A stretch of DNA of 64,000 nt from Fodinibacter sp963834965 (GTDB taxonomy: Bacteria > Actinomycetota > Actinomycetes > Actinomycetales > Dermatophilaceae), in contig CAWIEI010000016.1 of the NCBI GenBank assembly GCA_963834965.1, forward strand, positions 47,020-111,019, given 5' to 3'. The notes beneath the pieces are model-generated. The model saw only the letters and a program-made list of their open reading frames with translations, did not search any database and was not told the origin of the DNA. A program made the translations under genes and the position numbers. Shown in pieces: positions 52,119-59,976 of this stretch. The stretch's first letter is position 1. Each line of letters begins with the position of its first letter.

Positions 52119-52145
52119 TATCCGCAGTTGCGCCGCAGATCGCGC
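52119..52145 (+). repeat. TGCCGC-motif copy 3
   Basis: ATATCCGCAGTTGCGCCGCA followed by GATCGCG, between the CPCC gene start and the yoeB-like stop. Confidence 0.5.
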
Positions 52146-52402
52146 TACCCGTAGTGGTAACGGCAGGCGGCGATCCGAACCTCCTGGCCGACGAGTTTGT
52201 AGACCAGACGGTGCTCGTCGGTGATGCGTCTGGACCAGTAGCCGGCGAAGTCATGCTTGAGCGCCCCCGGTTTGCCGATGCCCTCGTTGCCGTTGCGCTG
52301 GATATCTGCGAGGAGCAGGTTGATCCGCCTGCGGACCCTGCGGTCCCGGGCTTGCCACCAGAGGTAGTCCTGCCAGGCGTTCTCGTCCCAGACGAGCAAC
52401 AC
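52145..52402 (-). CDS. YoeB-like mRNA interferase toxin
   Basis: 85 residues of the Txe/YoeB family: LVWDENAWQDYLWWQ at the start, the basic helix RRINLLLADI, and the conserved end SRRITDEHRLVYK with YHYG. It cleaves mRNA at the ribosome. It begins one base after the antitoxin stop. Confidence 0.92.
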   Translation of the reverse strand: MLLVWDENAWQDYLWWQARDRRVRRRINLLLADIQRNGNEGIGKPGALKHDFAGYWSRRITDEHRLVYKLVGQEVRIAACRYHYG

Positions 52403-52403
52403 G

Positions 52404-52661
52404 TCAGACGGTCTCGATGACGTCGTGCGCTTCGCCGCGGCCGGCTTCGAGGCGCTCCATGGCGTCCAGCAGTCGGCGCGCGTTGGCGGGTGAGCGCATC
52501 AGGTACGCCGTCTCACGCAGTGACTCGTAGTCCTCGAGGGACACGATGACGACCGGGTCATGGCCGGCGCGCGTGATGATGACTTCCTCGCGGTCGTTGG
52601 CGACGCCGTCGAGCACCTCGGCGTAGCGGGCGCGGGACTCGGTGTAGCTCATCGTCTTCAT
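52404..52661 (-). CDS. YefM/Phd-type antitoxin
   Basis: 85 residues with the Phd/YefM fold: SYTESRARYAEVLDGV, EEVIITRAGHDPVVIVS and the toxin-binding tail from YESLRETAYLMRSP. AGGAGG precedes the ATG. It represses the operon through the GTAC boxes just upstream. Confidence 0.92.
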   Translation of the reverse strand: MKTMSYTESRARYAEVLDGVANDREEVIITRAGHDPVVIVSLEDYESLRETAYLMRSPANARRLLDAMERLEAGRGEAHDVIETV

Positions 52662-52670
52662 GGTGACCTC

Positions 52671-52690
52671 CTGTACGGAAAACTGTACGT
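52671..52690 (-). promoter_or_regulatory. YefM-type operator
   Basis: Two CTGTACG boxes with GTAC cores, 12 bases apart, right before the antitoxin ribosome site, as in known yefM-yoeB promoters. Confidence 0.7.
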
Positions 52691-52730
52691 CAGTCTCGCG
52701 AGCGGTGCATCCCGTCCTGACGCCGATCCA

Positions 52731-52759
52731 CTGTCCTGCCGCCGATCGTGTCGATCCGC
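52731..52759 (+). repeat. TGCCGC-motif copy 4
   Basis: CTGTCCTGCCGCCGATCGTG, then TCGATCCGC. The right half matches copies at 56411, 61554 and 62845 exactly over TGCCGCCGATCGTG. Confidence 0.75.
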
Positions 52760-52793
52760 GGCGCTGGCGCGGTGAGTCGGGGAGGATCTGCTC

Positions 52794-53213
52794 ATGGGGC
52801 GCCTCAGGATGACGGCCACGACGATGGTGGTGGGCATTGCCCTGTTTGCCTTGACGGGTTGCGCCACACTTTCGCGGGAAAGCGCCTCGCCGCCACCGGG
52901 TACAGCAGCTGCCGACGTGCTCGACACGTATCTACGCGCCCTCGTGGCGGGCGACTGCGCCACCGCCCACGCGGCCGCGACATCCACCTTCGCCACCGAC
53001 CCTTCGGAGCTCTGTGGCAAGGTGAGGTTCTCCGCGTTCCACGTGCGCGCAAACCCAGCGACACCGGGCCCCAATGAGGTGGTCTACATGACCACCCTCA
53101 CCACGAACGGGAACAGTGACGGCACCATCGCTCGAGGCCAGACCGACTGGTTCTACGGCCTCGAACGTGAAGGCGACCAGTGGCGGCTCGCCAGTGGAGG
53201 GTCAGGTCCGTAA
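52794..53213 (+). CDS. Small lipoprotein, unknown function
   Basis: 139 residues. The signal peptide ends at lipobox LTGC (Cys about residue 23). The mature part has TYLRALVAGDCATAHAAAT and WFYGLEREGDQWRLAS, recalling small DUF4878-like or NTF2-like lipoproteins. GGAGGA lies 7 bases upstream of the ATG. Confidence 0.75.
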   Translation: MGRLRMTATTMVVGIALFALTGCATLSRESASPPPGTAAADVLDTYLRALVAGDCATAHAAATSTFATDPSELCGKVRFSAFHVRANPATPGPNEVVYMTTLTTNGNSDGTIARGQTDWFYGLEREGDQWRLASGGSGP

Positions 53214-53220
53214 GAGAGCC

Positions 53221-53240
53221 TGCCTATGCCGCAGATCGCG
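53221..53240 (+). repeat. TGCCGC-motif copy 5
   Basis: TGCCTATGCCGCAGATCGCG, 8 bases after the lipoprotein stop. Confidence 0.65.
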
Positions 53241-53298
53241 CATGTCAGCCCAGCCAATTGGCGCGCCTTTGTGTTGGGTAGGCCCGGGCATGGAGGCG

Positions 53299-54087
53299 TC
53301 AGACCTCACGTACTTGCGCATTGTCGCGGTCGGCGTTGGCGATGATGGCGTCGTGGACGTAGCCCGATAGTCCTGGGGCCATGTCGTCGAAGTTGCGTCC
53401 GATGCGTTGGTTGGCCAGGAATGTCGCGGCCATCTGTCGGTGCAGGTCGTAGTCGCAGTCGTGGAACCAGTGGTTGACGTGCTGGCGGTGTGATTCGGCC
53501 AGGTCCATGACGGCTGGGTCGTCGGGGCGGCTCCCGGCGTTCTTGGCGTCGAGCAGGCTCTGATGGATGGTGGCCTGCTCGTGGCGCAGGGTCATCCAGT
53601 CATGCCGTGAGTACCCGGCCACGCGATCGCGCCGCTGGTTCCAGCTGTCGGTGCCCGCCCACGTGTCGGCGGCGCGGGCGGCGTTGTCCTCCAGGGTGGT
53701 GGAGCCGAATACCTCGAGCCGTTCGCGTGCGGTCAGGGTGATGCCCAGGGACCGTGCGGCCAGTTCGCGGTCGACAGCCTGCAGCAGGGCTTGGTAGTGC
53801 TGGACGCGCTCGGTCAGGGCGGTGCGGTGGCCTCGCAGCTCGTCTTCGACGGAGACGGTGGCATCGGACAGCAGCCTGGCGATGGTGTCGAGGTCGACGT
53901 CGAGGAACCGGTAGTACAGGATCCGCTGAAGCCTGTGCAGATCCGCGTCGGAGTAGAGCCGGTATCCGCCCGGGCTGCGGCGGCTCGGGACGAGCAACCC
54001 GATGTCGTCCCAGTGGTGCAGCATGCGCACCGATGCCCCGGTCAGCGCCGCGACCGAGCCGACGGTGTGCTCCTCAGTGGTGTCCAT
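53299..54087 (-). CDS. MerR family regulator with TipAS-like domain
   Basis: 262 residues. The N-terminal MerR domain has GASVRMLHHWDDIGLL and SPGGYRLYSDADL. A coiled coil (about 80-115) and a C-terminal helical domain with WFHDCDYDLHRQMAATFL resemble the TipAS antibiotic-binding domain of TipA. It may sense thiopeptide-like compounds. Start at MDTTEE, with a dyad directly upstream. Confidence 0.88.
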   Translation of the reverse strand: MDTTEEHTVGSVAALTGASVRMLHHWDDIGLLVPSRRSPGGYRLYSDADLHRLQRILYYRFLDVDLDTIARLLSDATVSVEDELRGHRTALTERVQHYQALLQAVDRELAARSLGITLTARERLEVFGSTTLEDNAARAADTWAGTDSWNQRRDRVAGYSRHDWMTLRHEQATIHQSLLDAKNAGSRPDDPAVMDLAESHRQHVNHWFHDCDYDLHRQMAATFLANQRIGRNFDDMAPGLSGYVHDAIIANADRDNAQVREV

Positions 54088-54100
54088 GCCCACCACCGTG

Positions 54101-54123
54101 GACCCTCACACCGTGTGGGGGTC
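54101..54123 (-). promoter_or_regulatory. MerR/TipA-type operator
   Basis: GACCCTCACAC-C-GTGTGGGGGTC is an almost perfect dyad (one mismatch), preceded on the minus strand by TTGAC. This fits the -35/spacer dyad arrangement of MerR promoters. Confidence 0.65.
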
Positions 54124-54192
54124 AACCCCACCCCGGTACGGCCGCGGGGACCGGCCGGTTCTGTCGCGGCGGTGAAGCGGCCGGTGTGTGGG

Positions 54193-55731
54193 TCAGTGGG
54201 CGCCGGTGAGGCGCCCGGCGAGGCGTTCGTGCCGTTCGTTGCTGGCCTCGTTCAGGCCGATGATGGTGACGTTCTTGCCCTTGGAGCGGTATTTGGTGGT
54301 GATGGCGTCGAGGGTGGCGACGGTGGAGGCGTCCCAGATGTGGGACTGGGACAGGTCGATGACGATGTTCTTGGGGTCGCCGACGTAGTCGAACTGGTAG
54401 ATCAGGTCGTTGCTGGAGGCGAAGAACAGCTCACCGACCACGGCGTAGACGCGGGTGTCGGGGTCGGGGTGGGCGACGTCGACCACGCTGGTGAAGTGCG
54501 CGACGCGGCGGGCGAACATGATCATCGCGACGATGACGCCGACGATGACGCCGATGGCCAGGTTGTGGGTGACCACGACGACGGCGACGGTGGCGACCAT
54601 GACCAGCGTCTCGCTCTTGGGCATCCGGCGCAGTGTGGCCGGGGAGATGCTGTGCCAGTCCATGGTGCCCACGGAGACCATGATCATCACGGCGACCAGG
54701 GCGGCCATCGGCATGATGCCGACGATGTCGCCCAGCCCGACGACGAGGATGAGCAGGAACACCCCGGCAAGGAAGGTCGAGATGCGGGTGCGGGCACCGG
54801 AGCCCTTGACGTTGATCATCGTCTGGCCGATCATCGCGCAGCCGCCCATGCCGCCGAAGAAGCCGGTGATGATGTTGGCGGTACCCTGCCCCCACGCTTC
54901 GCGGGTCTTGTTGGAGTGGGTGTCGGTGACGTCGTCGACCAGCTTGGCGGTCATCAGCGACTCCATCAGCCCGACCAGGGCCATGGCCAGCGCGTAGGGG
55001 CCGATGATCGACAGGGTCTTCAAAGTCAGTGGGACGTTCGGCAGGAACAGACTGGGCAGGCTGTCCGGCAGCTGGCCCTGGTCCCCGACGGTGGGCACCG
55101 CGATCGAGGCGGCGACGGTGACGATGGTCAGCCCGACGATGGCAACCAGCGGCGCCGGGACCACCTTGGTGACCTTCGGCAGGAACACCATGACCGCGAT
55201 GCCGGCTGCGACCAGCGGGTAGACCGCCCACGGCACACCGATCAGGTGCGGCACCTGGGACAGGAAGATCAAGATGGCCAGGGCGTTGACGAACCCCACC
55301 ATCACCGAGCGCGGGATGAACCGCATCAGCTTGGCGACACCGGCCAGGCCCAGCGCAACCTGGATGGCCCCGCCCAGGATGACGGTCGCGATCAGGTAGT
55401 CCATCCCGTACTCGCGCACCACCGGTGCAATGACCAGCGCAATCGCGCCGGTGGCGGCGGAGATCATCGCCGGGCGCCCACCCAGGAACGCGATGGACAC
55501 CGCCATGGTGAACGAGGCGAACAGCCCGACCCTGGGGTCGACACCGGCGATGATCGAGAACGCGATCGCCTCCGGGATCAACGCCAGGGCAACCACCAGC
55601 CCGGCGAGGACCTCGGTACGCAGGCGCGCCGGTGAGCGCAGCGCGGCACGCACGGAGGTCACCTCGCGCTCGTGTGGGAAGACCTCGGCGGTGACGTCGT
55701 CCTCGGGGGTGAGGAGAGGGGTTTCGGGCAT
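54193..55731 (-). CDS. SulP family anion transporter with STAS domain
   Basis: 512 residues. About eleven to fourteen membrane helices (for example GLVVALALIPEAIAFSIIAG and GFFGGMGGCAMIGQT) are followed by a C-terminal STAS domain with NIVIDLSQSHIWDAS. SulP members carry sulfate or bicarbonate. Arrangement with a MerR gene upstream on the same strand (start 93 bases after the MerR stop) suggests MerR control. Confidence 0.93.
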   Translation of the reverse strand: MPETPLLTPEDDVTAEVFPHEREVTSVRAALRSPARLRTEVLAGLVVALALIPEAIAFSIIAGVDPRVGLFASFTMAVSIAFLGGRPAMISAATGAIALVIAPVVREYGMDYLIATVILGGAIQVALGLAGVAKLMRFIPRSVMVGFVNALAILIFLSQVPHLIGVPWAVYPLVAAGIAVMVFLPKVTKVVPAPLVAIVGLTIVTVAASIAVPTVGDQGQLPDSLPSLFLPNVPLTLKTLSIIGPYALAMALVGLMESLMTAKLVDDVTDTHSNKTREAWGQGTANIITGFFGGMGGCAMIGQTMINVKGSGARTRISTFLAGVFLLILVVGLGDIVGIMPMAALVAVMIMVSVGTMDWHSISPATLRRMPKSETLVMVATVAVVVVTHNLAIGVIVGVIVAMIMFARRVAHFTSVVDVAHPDPDTRVYAVVGELFFASSNDLIYQFDYVGDPKNIVIDLSQSHIWDASTVATLDAITTKYRSKGKNVTIIGLNEASNERHERLAGRLTGAH

Positions 55732-55823
55732 CAGGGAACTCCGGATCAAGGTGCTTGGCGGTCGGGACACGACCGATGGGATCCGGACGACGGCGGCCGG
55801 GTCGGAGGAAACGGTGGTGGGGC

Positions 55824-56255
55824 TCAGCCCACGACGGTGCGCAGTTCGGCAGCGAAACTCTTGGCGTTGTCGACCCGGCAGGTCAGCTCGACCAACTTGG
55901 TCTCAGTGAGCTTCCGGTAGTGCTCCAGCCGGGTCAGCAACCCGGCCCGGGTCTTGCTGGACAGGCGTGGGCTGGCCAGCCGCTCACGGATGTCGATGAT
56001 CTCGGCCATCTCCTCGAGCGTGAAGTCCAGCGGCTTCATCTGCTTGACCAGCAGCAGCCGGTCTACCGAGGCTTGCGTGTAGAGCCGGAAGCCGCCCGGG
56101 CTGCGCTGCGCCGGCGGCAGCAGGCCCACGTCCTCGTAGTGCCGGATCGTGCGCAGGCTCAGCCCGGTGCGCTCGGCGACGTCGCCGATCTGCAGCGCCG
56201 CGCTGCCGGTCAAGGATGCGTTCGTGATCAATGATGACTTCCCGTCGGTCTGCAC
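55824..56255 (-). CDS. MerR family regulator of the SulP transporter
   Basis: 143 residues from GTG. The HTH is LQIGDVAERTGLSLRTIRHYE with SPGGFRLYTQASVDR, followed by a long dimerisation helix. No C-terminal metal cysteines beyond one near residue 128. It likely binds the dyad at 56300 and controls itself and sulP. Confidence 0.88.
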   Translation of the reverse strand: MQTDGKSSLITNASLTGSAALQIGDVAERTGLSLRTIRHYEDVGLLPPAQRSPGGFRLYTQASVDRLLLVKQMKPLDFTLEEMAEIIDIRERLASPRLSSKTRAGLLTRLEHYRKLTETKLVELTCRVDNAKSFAAELRTVVG

Positions 56256-56299
56256 AGGGGTCGGCTGTGGTGGTCCTCACCCGTGGCAAGAACCTGACC

Positions 56300-56319
56300 C
56301 TACCCTCACGTAAGGGAAG
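56300..56319 (-). promoter_or_regulatory. MerR-type dyad upstream of merR-sulP
   Basis: CTACCCTCACGTAAGGGAAG has arms matching at seven of nine positions, 45 bases before the merR start. Confidence 0.55.
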
Positions 56320-56410
56320 TCTCCCAATCGCTCGGCTCCCCGAGCCCACGGGCCGATCTGCTCCAAGAAGCGTCCGGAATGCCGCCGTTGGTGGGGGTTT
56401 CAGTCTGTGA

Positions 56411-56430
56411 GTCCTATGCCGCCGATCGTG
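56411..56430 (+). repeat. TGCCGC-motif copy 6
   Basis: GTCCTATGCCGCCGATCGTG, about 90 bases before the small membrane gene. Confidence 0.75.
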
Positions 56431-56516
56431 CCCCAATGTTTCGCCGCCCAGGCAGGCGAGGACACAGCTCAGGTGCTTCTGCCGCAGGCCGCGGCACGTC
56501 TATGTAGCCTCGCCGT

Positions 56517-56768
56517 GTGGATGTCGGACTGGACTTTCGCATCAACTGGGTCAGCCTGTGGATCTTCTTGGGCTTGGCCGTCGCGGTCGCGCTCTACGCA
56601 CGGCATGTGTCCGGCGGGTGGATGCGGCCATGGCTGAATATCAAACCCGTGTGGTGGTTCTTGCTTCTGTTCCTCTTGCCACCGCTTGGTCTTCTCCTTC
56701 TCGTGGTCAACCTCGTCGTCAACCGGCACAAACCGGGAGCCATCACCGGCCCAGATGCCGCCGGATGA
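56517..56768 (+). CDS. Small PLD nuclease N-terminal-like membrane protein
   Basis: 83 residues from GTG, with two helices: WVSLWIFLGLAVAVALYA and KPVWWFLLLFLLPPLGLLL. The second helix and its flanks match the N-terminus of the broken kinase at 46287 with about 80% DNA identity over 120 bp. Function unknown. Confidence 0.7.
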   Translation: MDVGLDFRINWVSLWIFLGLAVAVALYARHVSGGWMRPWLNIKPVWWFLLLFLLPPLGLLLLVVNLVVNRHKPGAITGPDAAG

Positions 56769-57392
56769 AGTCCCGTGATCCTGGGGAGGCGCTTTACCTC
56801 AATGCCGGTGATAGGGCGAGGGCTGCTGCCGAGGTCCGGGCGTGTAGGCGCTCAAGGTCGACCCCTCGTCTCCGCCAACAGGGCCTGCTGCGCCCACGGA
56901 CGGACAACTGGCTGCAGCGAGTCGCCGTCCGAGCACGGCGAGGCCTCGTCGGAAAGGTGTTGATCCGTCCGTGGGCGCGCTCGCCCCTAAGTGCCGCGAG
57001 TGCGGATGGCCGCTCGCTTGGGCCCGTGTCGGCTCCGCGGCCTTCTGCGACCGGCCGAACCACGCGATTGCGACGTGGGCGACGATCTGGGTCACGCGTC
57101 GGCAGGAGGCCGTGAGCTCCTGAGTGGCCTGGGCACCCGTCCACGCAGGCCCGCCCTGAGCTACAAGGTCCGGTCCGGCCCATTGCTTCGCGATCTGGAA
57201 CTGCCGGATGCCGGAAGGTTCAGGGACTACTGGCACGCGCCCAGCGGGTCGTTGGTGACCACCCCGTCGCCCATGGCGGTGCGATACCGCAGCTCCGTCG
57301 CCTGGAGCGCATCGGGCTCCACGGCATCCAGCGTGCTCCGGCCCGACAAGAAGACCGGACGACGACAAGTTGATCCGGATCCCACAGCGAGT
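56769..57392. other. Gene-poor stretch
   Basis: No convincing gene. It contains the inverted repeat at 56890-56978. Minus-strand frames around 57220-57330 (ending VVTNDPLGACQ) could be the tail of a lost gene but lack a start. Confidence 0.5.
56890..56978. repeat. 15-bp inverted repeat with structured loop
   Basis: GCGCCCACGGACGGA (56890-56904) and its exact complement (56964-56978) extend inward as CAAC/GTTG with one unpaired base. A second stem CGCCGT/ACGGCG lies in the loop. Confidence 0.75.
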
Positions 57393-57492
57393 GTAGGTTC
57401 CGGCGCGATCTGTCGCGGGGGCAAGCCGCTGACCTGCAGCGGGACAAGATGCTGAGACGCAGGTCGTCTCACCATCTTGTCCAAATCCTCAG
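57393..57492 (+). repeat. Dispersed hairpin element, copy 2
   Basis: 100 bp, about 80% identical to 40886-40984. Stem GGACAAGAT/ATCTTGTCC is perfect and encloses GAGAC/GTCTC. Differences from copy 1 mostly keep pairing. Confidence 0.85.
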
Positions 57493-57504
57493 CGCTCGCG
57501 GCGG

Positions 57505-57520
57505 TTTACCGGACATGCCG
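57505..57520 (+). repeat. TGCCGC-motif copy 7
   Basis: TTTACCGGACATGCCG followed by AATGTCGGACG. The AATGTC-GACG part is shared with the region before the vapBC-like module (41060). Confidence 0.65.
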
Positions 57521-57559
57521 AATGTCGGACGTTTGTCGGCGCACGCTGACCGTGACACA

Positions 57560-57581
57560 CTGGTACAAGAAACCGTACCAG
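57560..57581 (+). promoter_or_regulatory. Operator of second yefM-yoeB module
   Basis: CTGGTAC and GTACCAG, perfect 7-bp arms 8 bases apart, next to the GGAGG ribosome site of the antitoxin. Confidence 0.7.
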
Positions 57582-57592
57582 TAGGAGGCGTC

Positions 57593-57838
57593 ATGGCGGT
57601 CACCGCAAGCGAGGCCCGGAAGAACTTGTTCCCGCTGATCGAGCAGGTCAACGAGGACCGTACCCCGATCGAGATCACGTCCCGCCGTGGCGACGCGGTG
57701 CTGATGTCGCGCGCGGACTACGACGCGCTCGAGGAGACAGCTCATCTGTTGCGAGTCCCAGCCAATGCCCGCCACCTGCTCGAAAGCCTGCAACAGGCGC
57801 AGTCCGGGCAGCGGGACGAGCACGACCTGGTGCGATGA
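57593..57838 (+). CDS. YefM/Phd-type antitoxin
   Basis: 81 residues: VTASEARKNLFPLIEQVNED, PIEITSRRGDAVLMS and the tail from YDALEETAHLLR. Overlaps the toxin gene by ATGA. Only moderately like the antitoxin at 52404, so the modules are separate acquisitions. Confidence 0.94.
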   Translation: MAVTASEARKNLFPLIEQVNEDRTPIEITSRRGDAVLMSRADYDALEETAHLLRVPANARHLLESLQQAQSGQRDEHDLVR

Positions 57839-58092
57839 GGCTGGTCTTCACACCGAACGGGTGGGCGGACTACACGTACTGGTTGGTCGCTGACCGGCAG
57901 ATGCTCAAACGGATCAACCGGCTCATAGATGACGCCCTGCGCGACCCGGTCGGCGGCATCGGCAAGCCCGAGCCGCTGCGGCACATGCTGGCCGGCGCCT
58001 GGTCACGTCGGATCACCGAGGAGCACCGGCTCGTCTACCTCGTCGACGGCGACGACCTGGTGATCCTTCAAGCCCGCTTCCACTACGACTGA
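57835..58092 (+). CDS. YoeB-like mRNA interferase toxin
   Basis: 85 residues: LVFTPNGWADYTYWL, KRINRLIDDALRDP, GIGKPEPLRHMLAGAWSRRI, then EEHRLVY and the end FHYD. Complete catalytic residues of the family are present. Confidence 0.94.
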   Translation: MRLVFTPNGWADYTYWLVADRQMLKRINRLIDDALRDPVGGIGKPEPLRHMLAGAWSRRITEEHRLVYLVDGDDLVILQARFHYD

Positions 58093-58148
58093 GGAATCAC
58101 CCGCTCCTGCCGCGACATGGGAGGTCTTCTCCGTGGTGATGCGGTTGT

Positions 58149-58535
58149 TCAGCCGCGGCTGGCGGGGAGCCAGTCATGTCGAAGACGCCCGGCGTCGAAC
58201 TCCTTGAGAGTCGTGGCCGCGTCCAGGCGTCCGGCTGAGCGCTCGGCCTCGAGATACTTCCGAGCCTTTGCCTCGTCCCAGAAGAGCGCGTGAGAGGCGG
58301 CCCACCGGGCAACGGTAGGTACGGCATCGTCGATGAGTGAGGTGATGGCGGCTCGGCCCTCCGGCGTCTCGCGCAACGCCAACTGGGCGCGCTGCACCTG
58401 GTTGACTTCGGCGTTCCAGGTCCGCGCTCCGCGGTCATTCTCGAAGCTCATGCCGTCCATGGACGCCAAGGCTCCGCGGTAACGCGCAATGAGTTCATCG
58501 ACGGTCGCCTCTGGCACCTCGAGATGCTCGCACAT
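58149..58535 (-). CDS. Hypothetical protein, DUF2019-like
   Basis: 128 residues, all helical. Segments TRTW/NAEVNQVQRAQLALRE and LIDDAVPTVARWAASHALF followed by EEAKARKYLE-type text resemble DUF2019, an uncharacterised HEAT-like family. The assignment is tentative. Its start is next to a TGCCGC motif. Confidence 0.6.
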   Translation of the reverse strand: MCEHLEVPEATVDELIARYRGALASMDGMSFENDRGARTWNAEVNQVQRAQLALRETPEGRAAITSLIDDAVPTVARWAASHALFWDEAKARKYLEAERSAGRLDAATTLKEFDAGRLRHDWLPASRG

Positions 58536-58544
58536 CAGCGTGAG

Positions 58545-58564
58545 GCGCTTACCGGATTTGCCGC
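58545..58564 (+). repeat. TGCCGC-motif copy 8
   Basis: GCGCTTACCGGATTTGCCGC, preceded by GCGTGAG as in the copy at 63961. It starts 10 bases from the DUF2019-like start codon. Confidence 0.8.
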
Positions 58565-58696
58565 TACAAGTGAAGGCGGCGCCGGTGCTCGTTGCGCGGT
58601 GTCACGTCTAACCCGATTGGCGAGATTCGCGTCAGGCTGAGTGGGACACTGCGACATGTCGGTCCTACGGCTTCCTTGATCCTCGGGAGGGCAACA

Positions 58697-58935
58697 GTGG
58701 AAAACTCAACTGCAGACGAGCTGAATCGGTCAGCAGCCCACCGCGACGGCACCTGGGCCTTCCTTGCTCCGCTCGTTGCTGGCGCCATCATTCTGTTTCT
58801 CAATGCTCTCGGCCCGGGCAACGGGCAGCGCTCCTGATCGGCGCAGCTTTCACCGTCGTGGGCGTAGTGGGCTTCCTTCGAAGCACGGGTACCGATCGCC
58901 CCGCCACGGAAGCCACACACCACGTAGAGCCGTAG
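58697..58935 (+). pseudogene. Two-helix membrane protein gene with frameshift
   Basis: GTG with GGGAGG upstream starts MENSTADELNRSAAHRDG and a helix APLVAGAIILFLNAL, then a stop. In the frame beginning at 58828 a second helix (LLIGAAFTVVGVVGFLRS) and a polar tail continue to TAG at 58935. One indel near 58820-58828 would rejoin a 79-residue protein. Confidence 0.65.
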
Positions 58936-59020
58936 GCCTCCCTCTGCTTCTGTGCCACCCGAGGCCCGGGCTTTTAGCGTTCGGCACCGGCACTTGCTTA
59001 CGTCCGCTTACCAGCTGTGG

Positions 59021-59040
59021 CGTTACCGGATCTGCCGCGT
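59021..59040 (+). repeat. TGCCGC-motif copy 9
   Basis: GCGTTACCGGATCTGCCGCG, 16 bases before the stop of the convergent DUF6881-like gene. Confidence 0.8.
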
Positions 59041-59056
59041 CCGGCGCGCTTCTGAA

Positions 59057-59362
59057 TCAACCGGTGGAGGACCAGACCCGCTCGAACTCTGCCGCTGAGA
59101 TCGCCCAACCAGTCCAGTCCTCGAGGGCGTCCAGCCGAGCGTCCCCCAGCTGGCCGTACTTGTCCTCGGTGCGGTCCGGGCCGTATCGCAGCGTCGGGCC
59201 ATCGTCGTAGATCTCGACCTGGCGCGTCGGCCAGCCGTCGTCGCCAACCTCGAAGAAGTAGGTCGAAGCACCCCACGAGTCGAACTGGTCACCCCGCGAC
59301 TCATCCCAACGTCGCTTGAACCATCTCCTCGCCACGTCTGCAGCGTGCCATGGGATCCGCAC
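59057..59362 (-). CDS. DUF6881-like hypothetical protein
   Basis: 101 residues from GTG. The beta-rich core (STYFFEVGDDGWPTRQVEIY, GPTLRYGPD) and the end DWTGWAISAAEFERVW match my recollection of DUF6881-type cassette proteins. Its first 18 codons and upstream DNA are duplicated at 45469-45523. Confidence 0.7.
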   Translation of the reverse strand: MRIPWHAADVARRWFKRRWDESRGDQFDSWGASTYFFEVGDDGWPTRQVEIYDDGPTLRYGPDRTEDKYGQLGDARLDALEDWTGWAISAAEFERVWSSTG

Positions 59363-59374
59363 TCACATGCCGCG
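59353..59374 (+). repeat. TGCCGC-motif copy 10
   Basis: GGATCCGCACTCACATGCCG, overlapping the start codon of the minus-strand gene. Confidence 0.7.
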
Positions 59375-59435
59375 TTCGGCGCGGAGCGCTGTACGACTGC
59401 GCGATGGTCGTCGGTCGCGTTGTTAGGTTTGGTTG

Positions 59436-59903
59436 ATGGATGTCACACGGATCGGGCCGGCCGATTGGGAGAGGTTTCGGGACGTACGCCTGGCGTCGTT
59501 GTCGGAGTCGCCTGCCGCGTTCGGTGCGCGTTACGCCGACTGGGTAGATGCTCCTGCGGAGCGCTGGGAGTCGCGTCTCACGCAGGTGCCGCTGACGCTG
59601 CTGGCAGAGGAGGGGACGACCGTGGTCGGCGTCGTCAGCGGGTACCCGGTGGGGGAGAAGTGGGTCGAGCTGATCTCGATGTGGGTGGCGCCGTCAGCTC
59701 GGGGCCGAGGTGTTGCGCAGCAACTTATCGACGCGGTGACCAAGTGGGCTGCCGACCAGGGCCGGTCGACATTCCTTATGGTCCTCCGCGACAACGCACC
59801 CGCGCGGAAGGCCTACGAACGGGCCGGGTTCGTCGACAAGGGGGTCCCAGACGGCTGGCCCGTTGATGAGCCTCTGGAGCACCGGATGGAACTGACCGCT
59901 TGA
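59436..59903 (+). CDS. GNAT family N-acetyltransferase
   Basis: 155 residues. The acetyl-CoA loop is MWVAPSARGRGVAQQLI, with DNAPARKAYERAGF near the end, both classic GNAT. Substrate unknown; single-gene acetyltransferases are frequent passengers of cassette arrays. TTG at 59433 is an alternative start. Confidence 0.93.
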   Translation: MDVTRIGPADWERFRDVRLASLSESPAAFGARYADWVDAPAERWESRLTQVPLTLLAEEGTTVVGVVSGYPVGEKWVELISMWVAPSARGRGVAQQLIDAVTKWAADQGRSTFLMVLRDNAPARKAYERAGFVDKGVPDGWPVDEPLEHRMELTA

Positions 59904-59976
59904 CGTCTCTACCCTCGACCCTGCCGCCGTCGGCGTCCCCCTCGCGAGGTACGGGGAATCGCGTGATGGTGTGCCC

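Noticed and set aside
57227..57484. 85-codon minus-strand frame
   Set aside because: It runs over the dispersed hairpin element and has no ribosome site or recognisable family.
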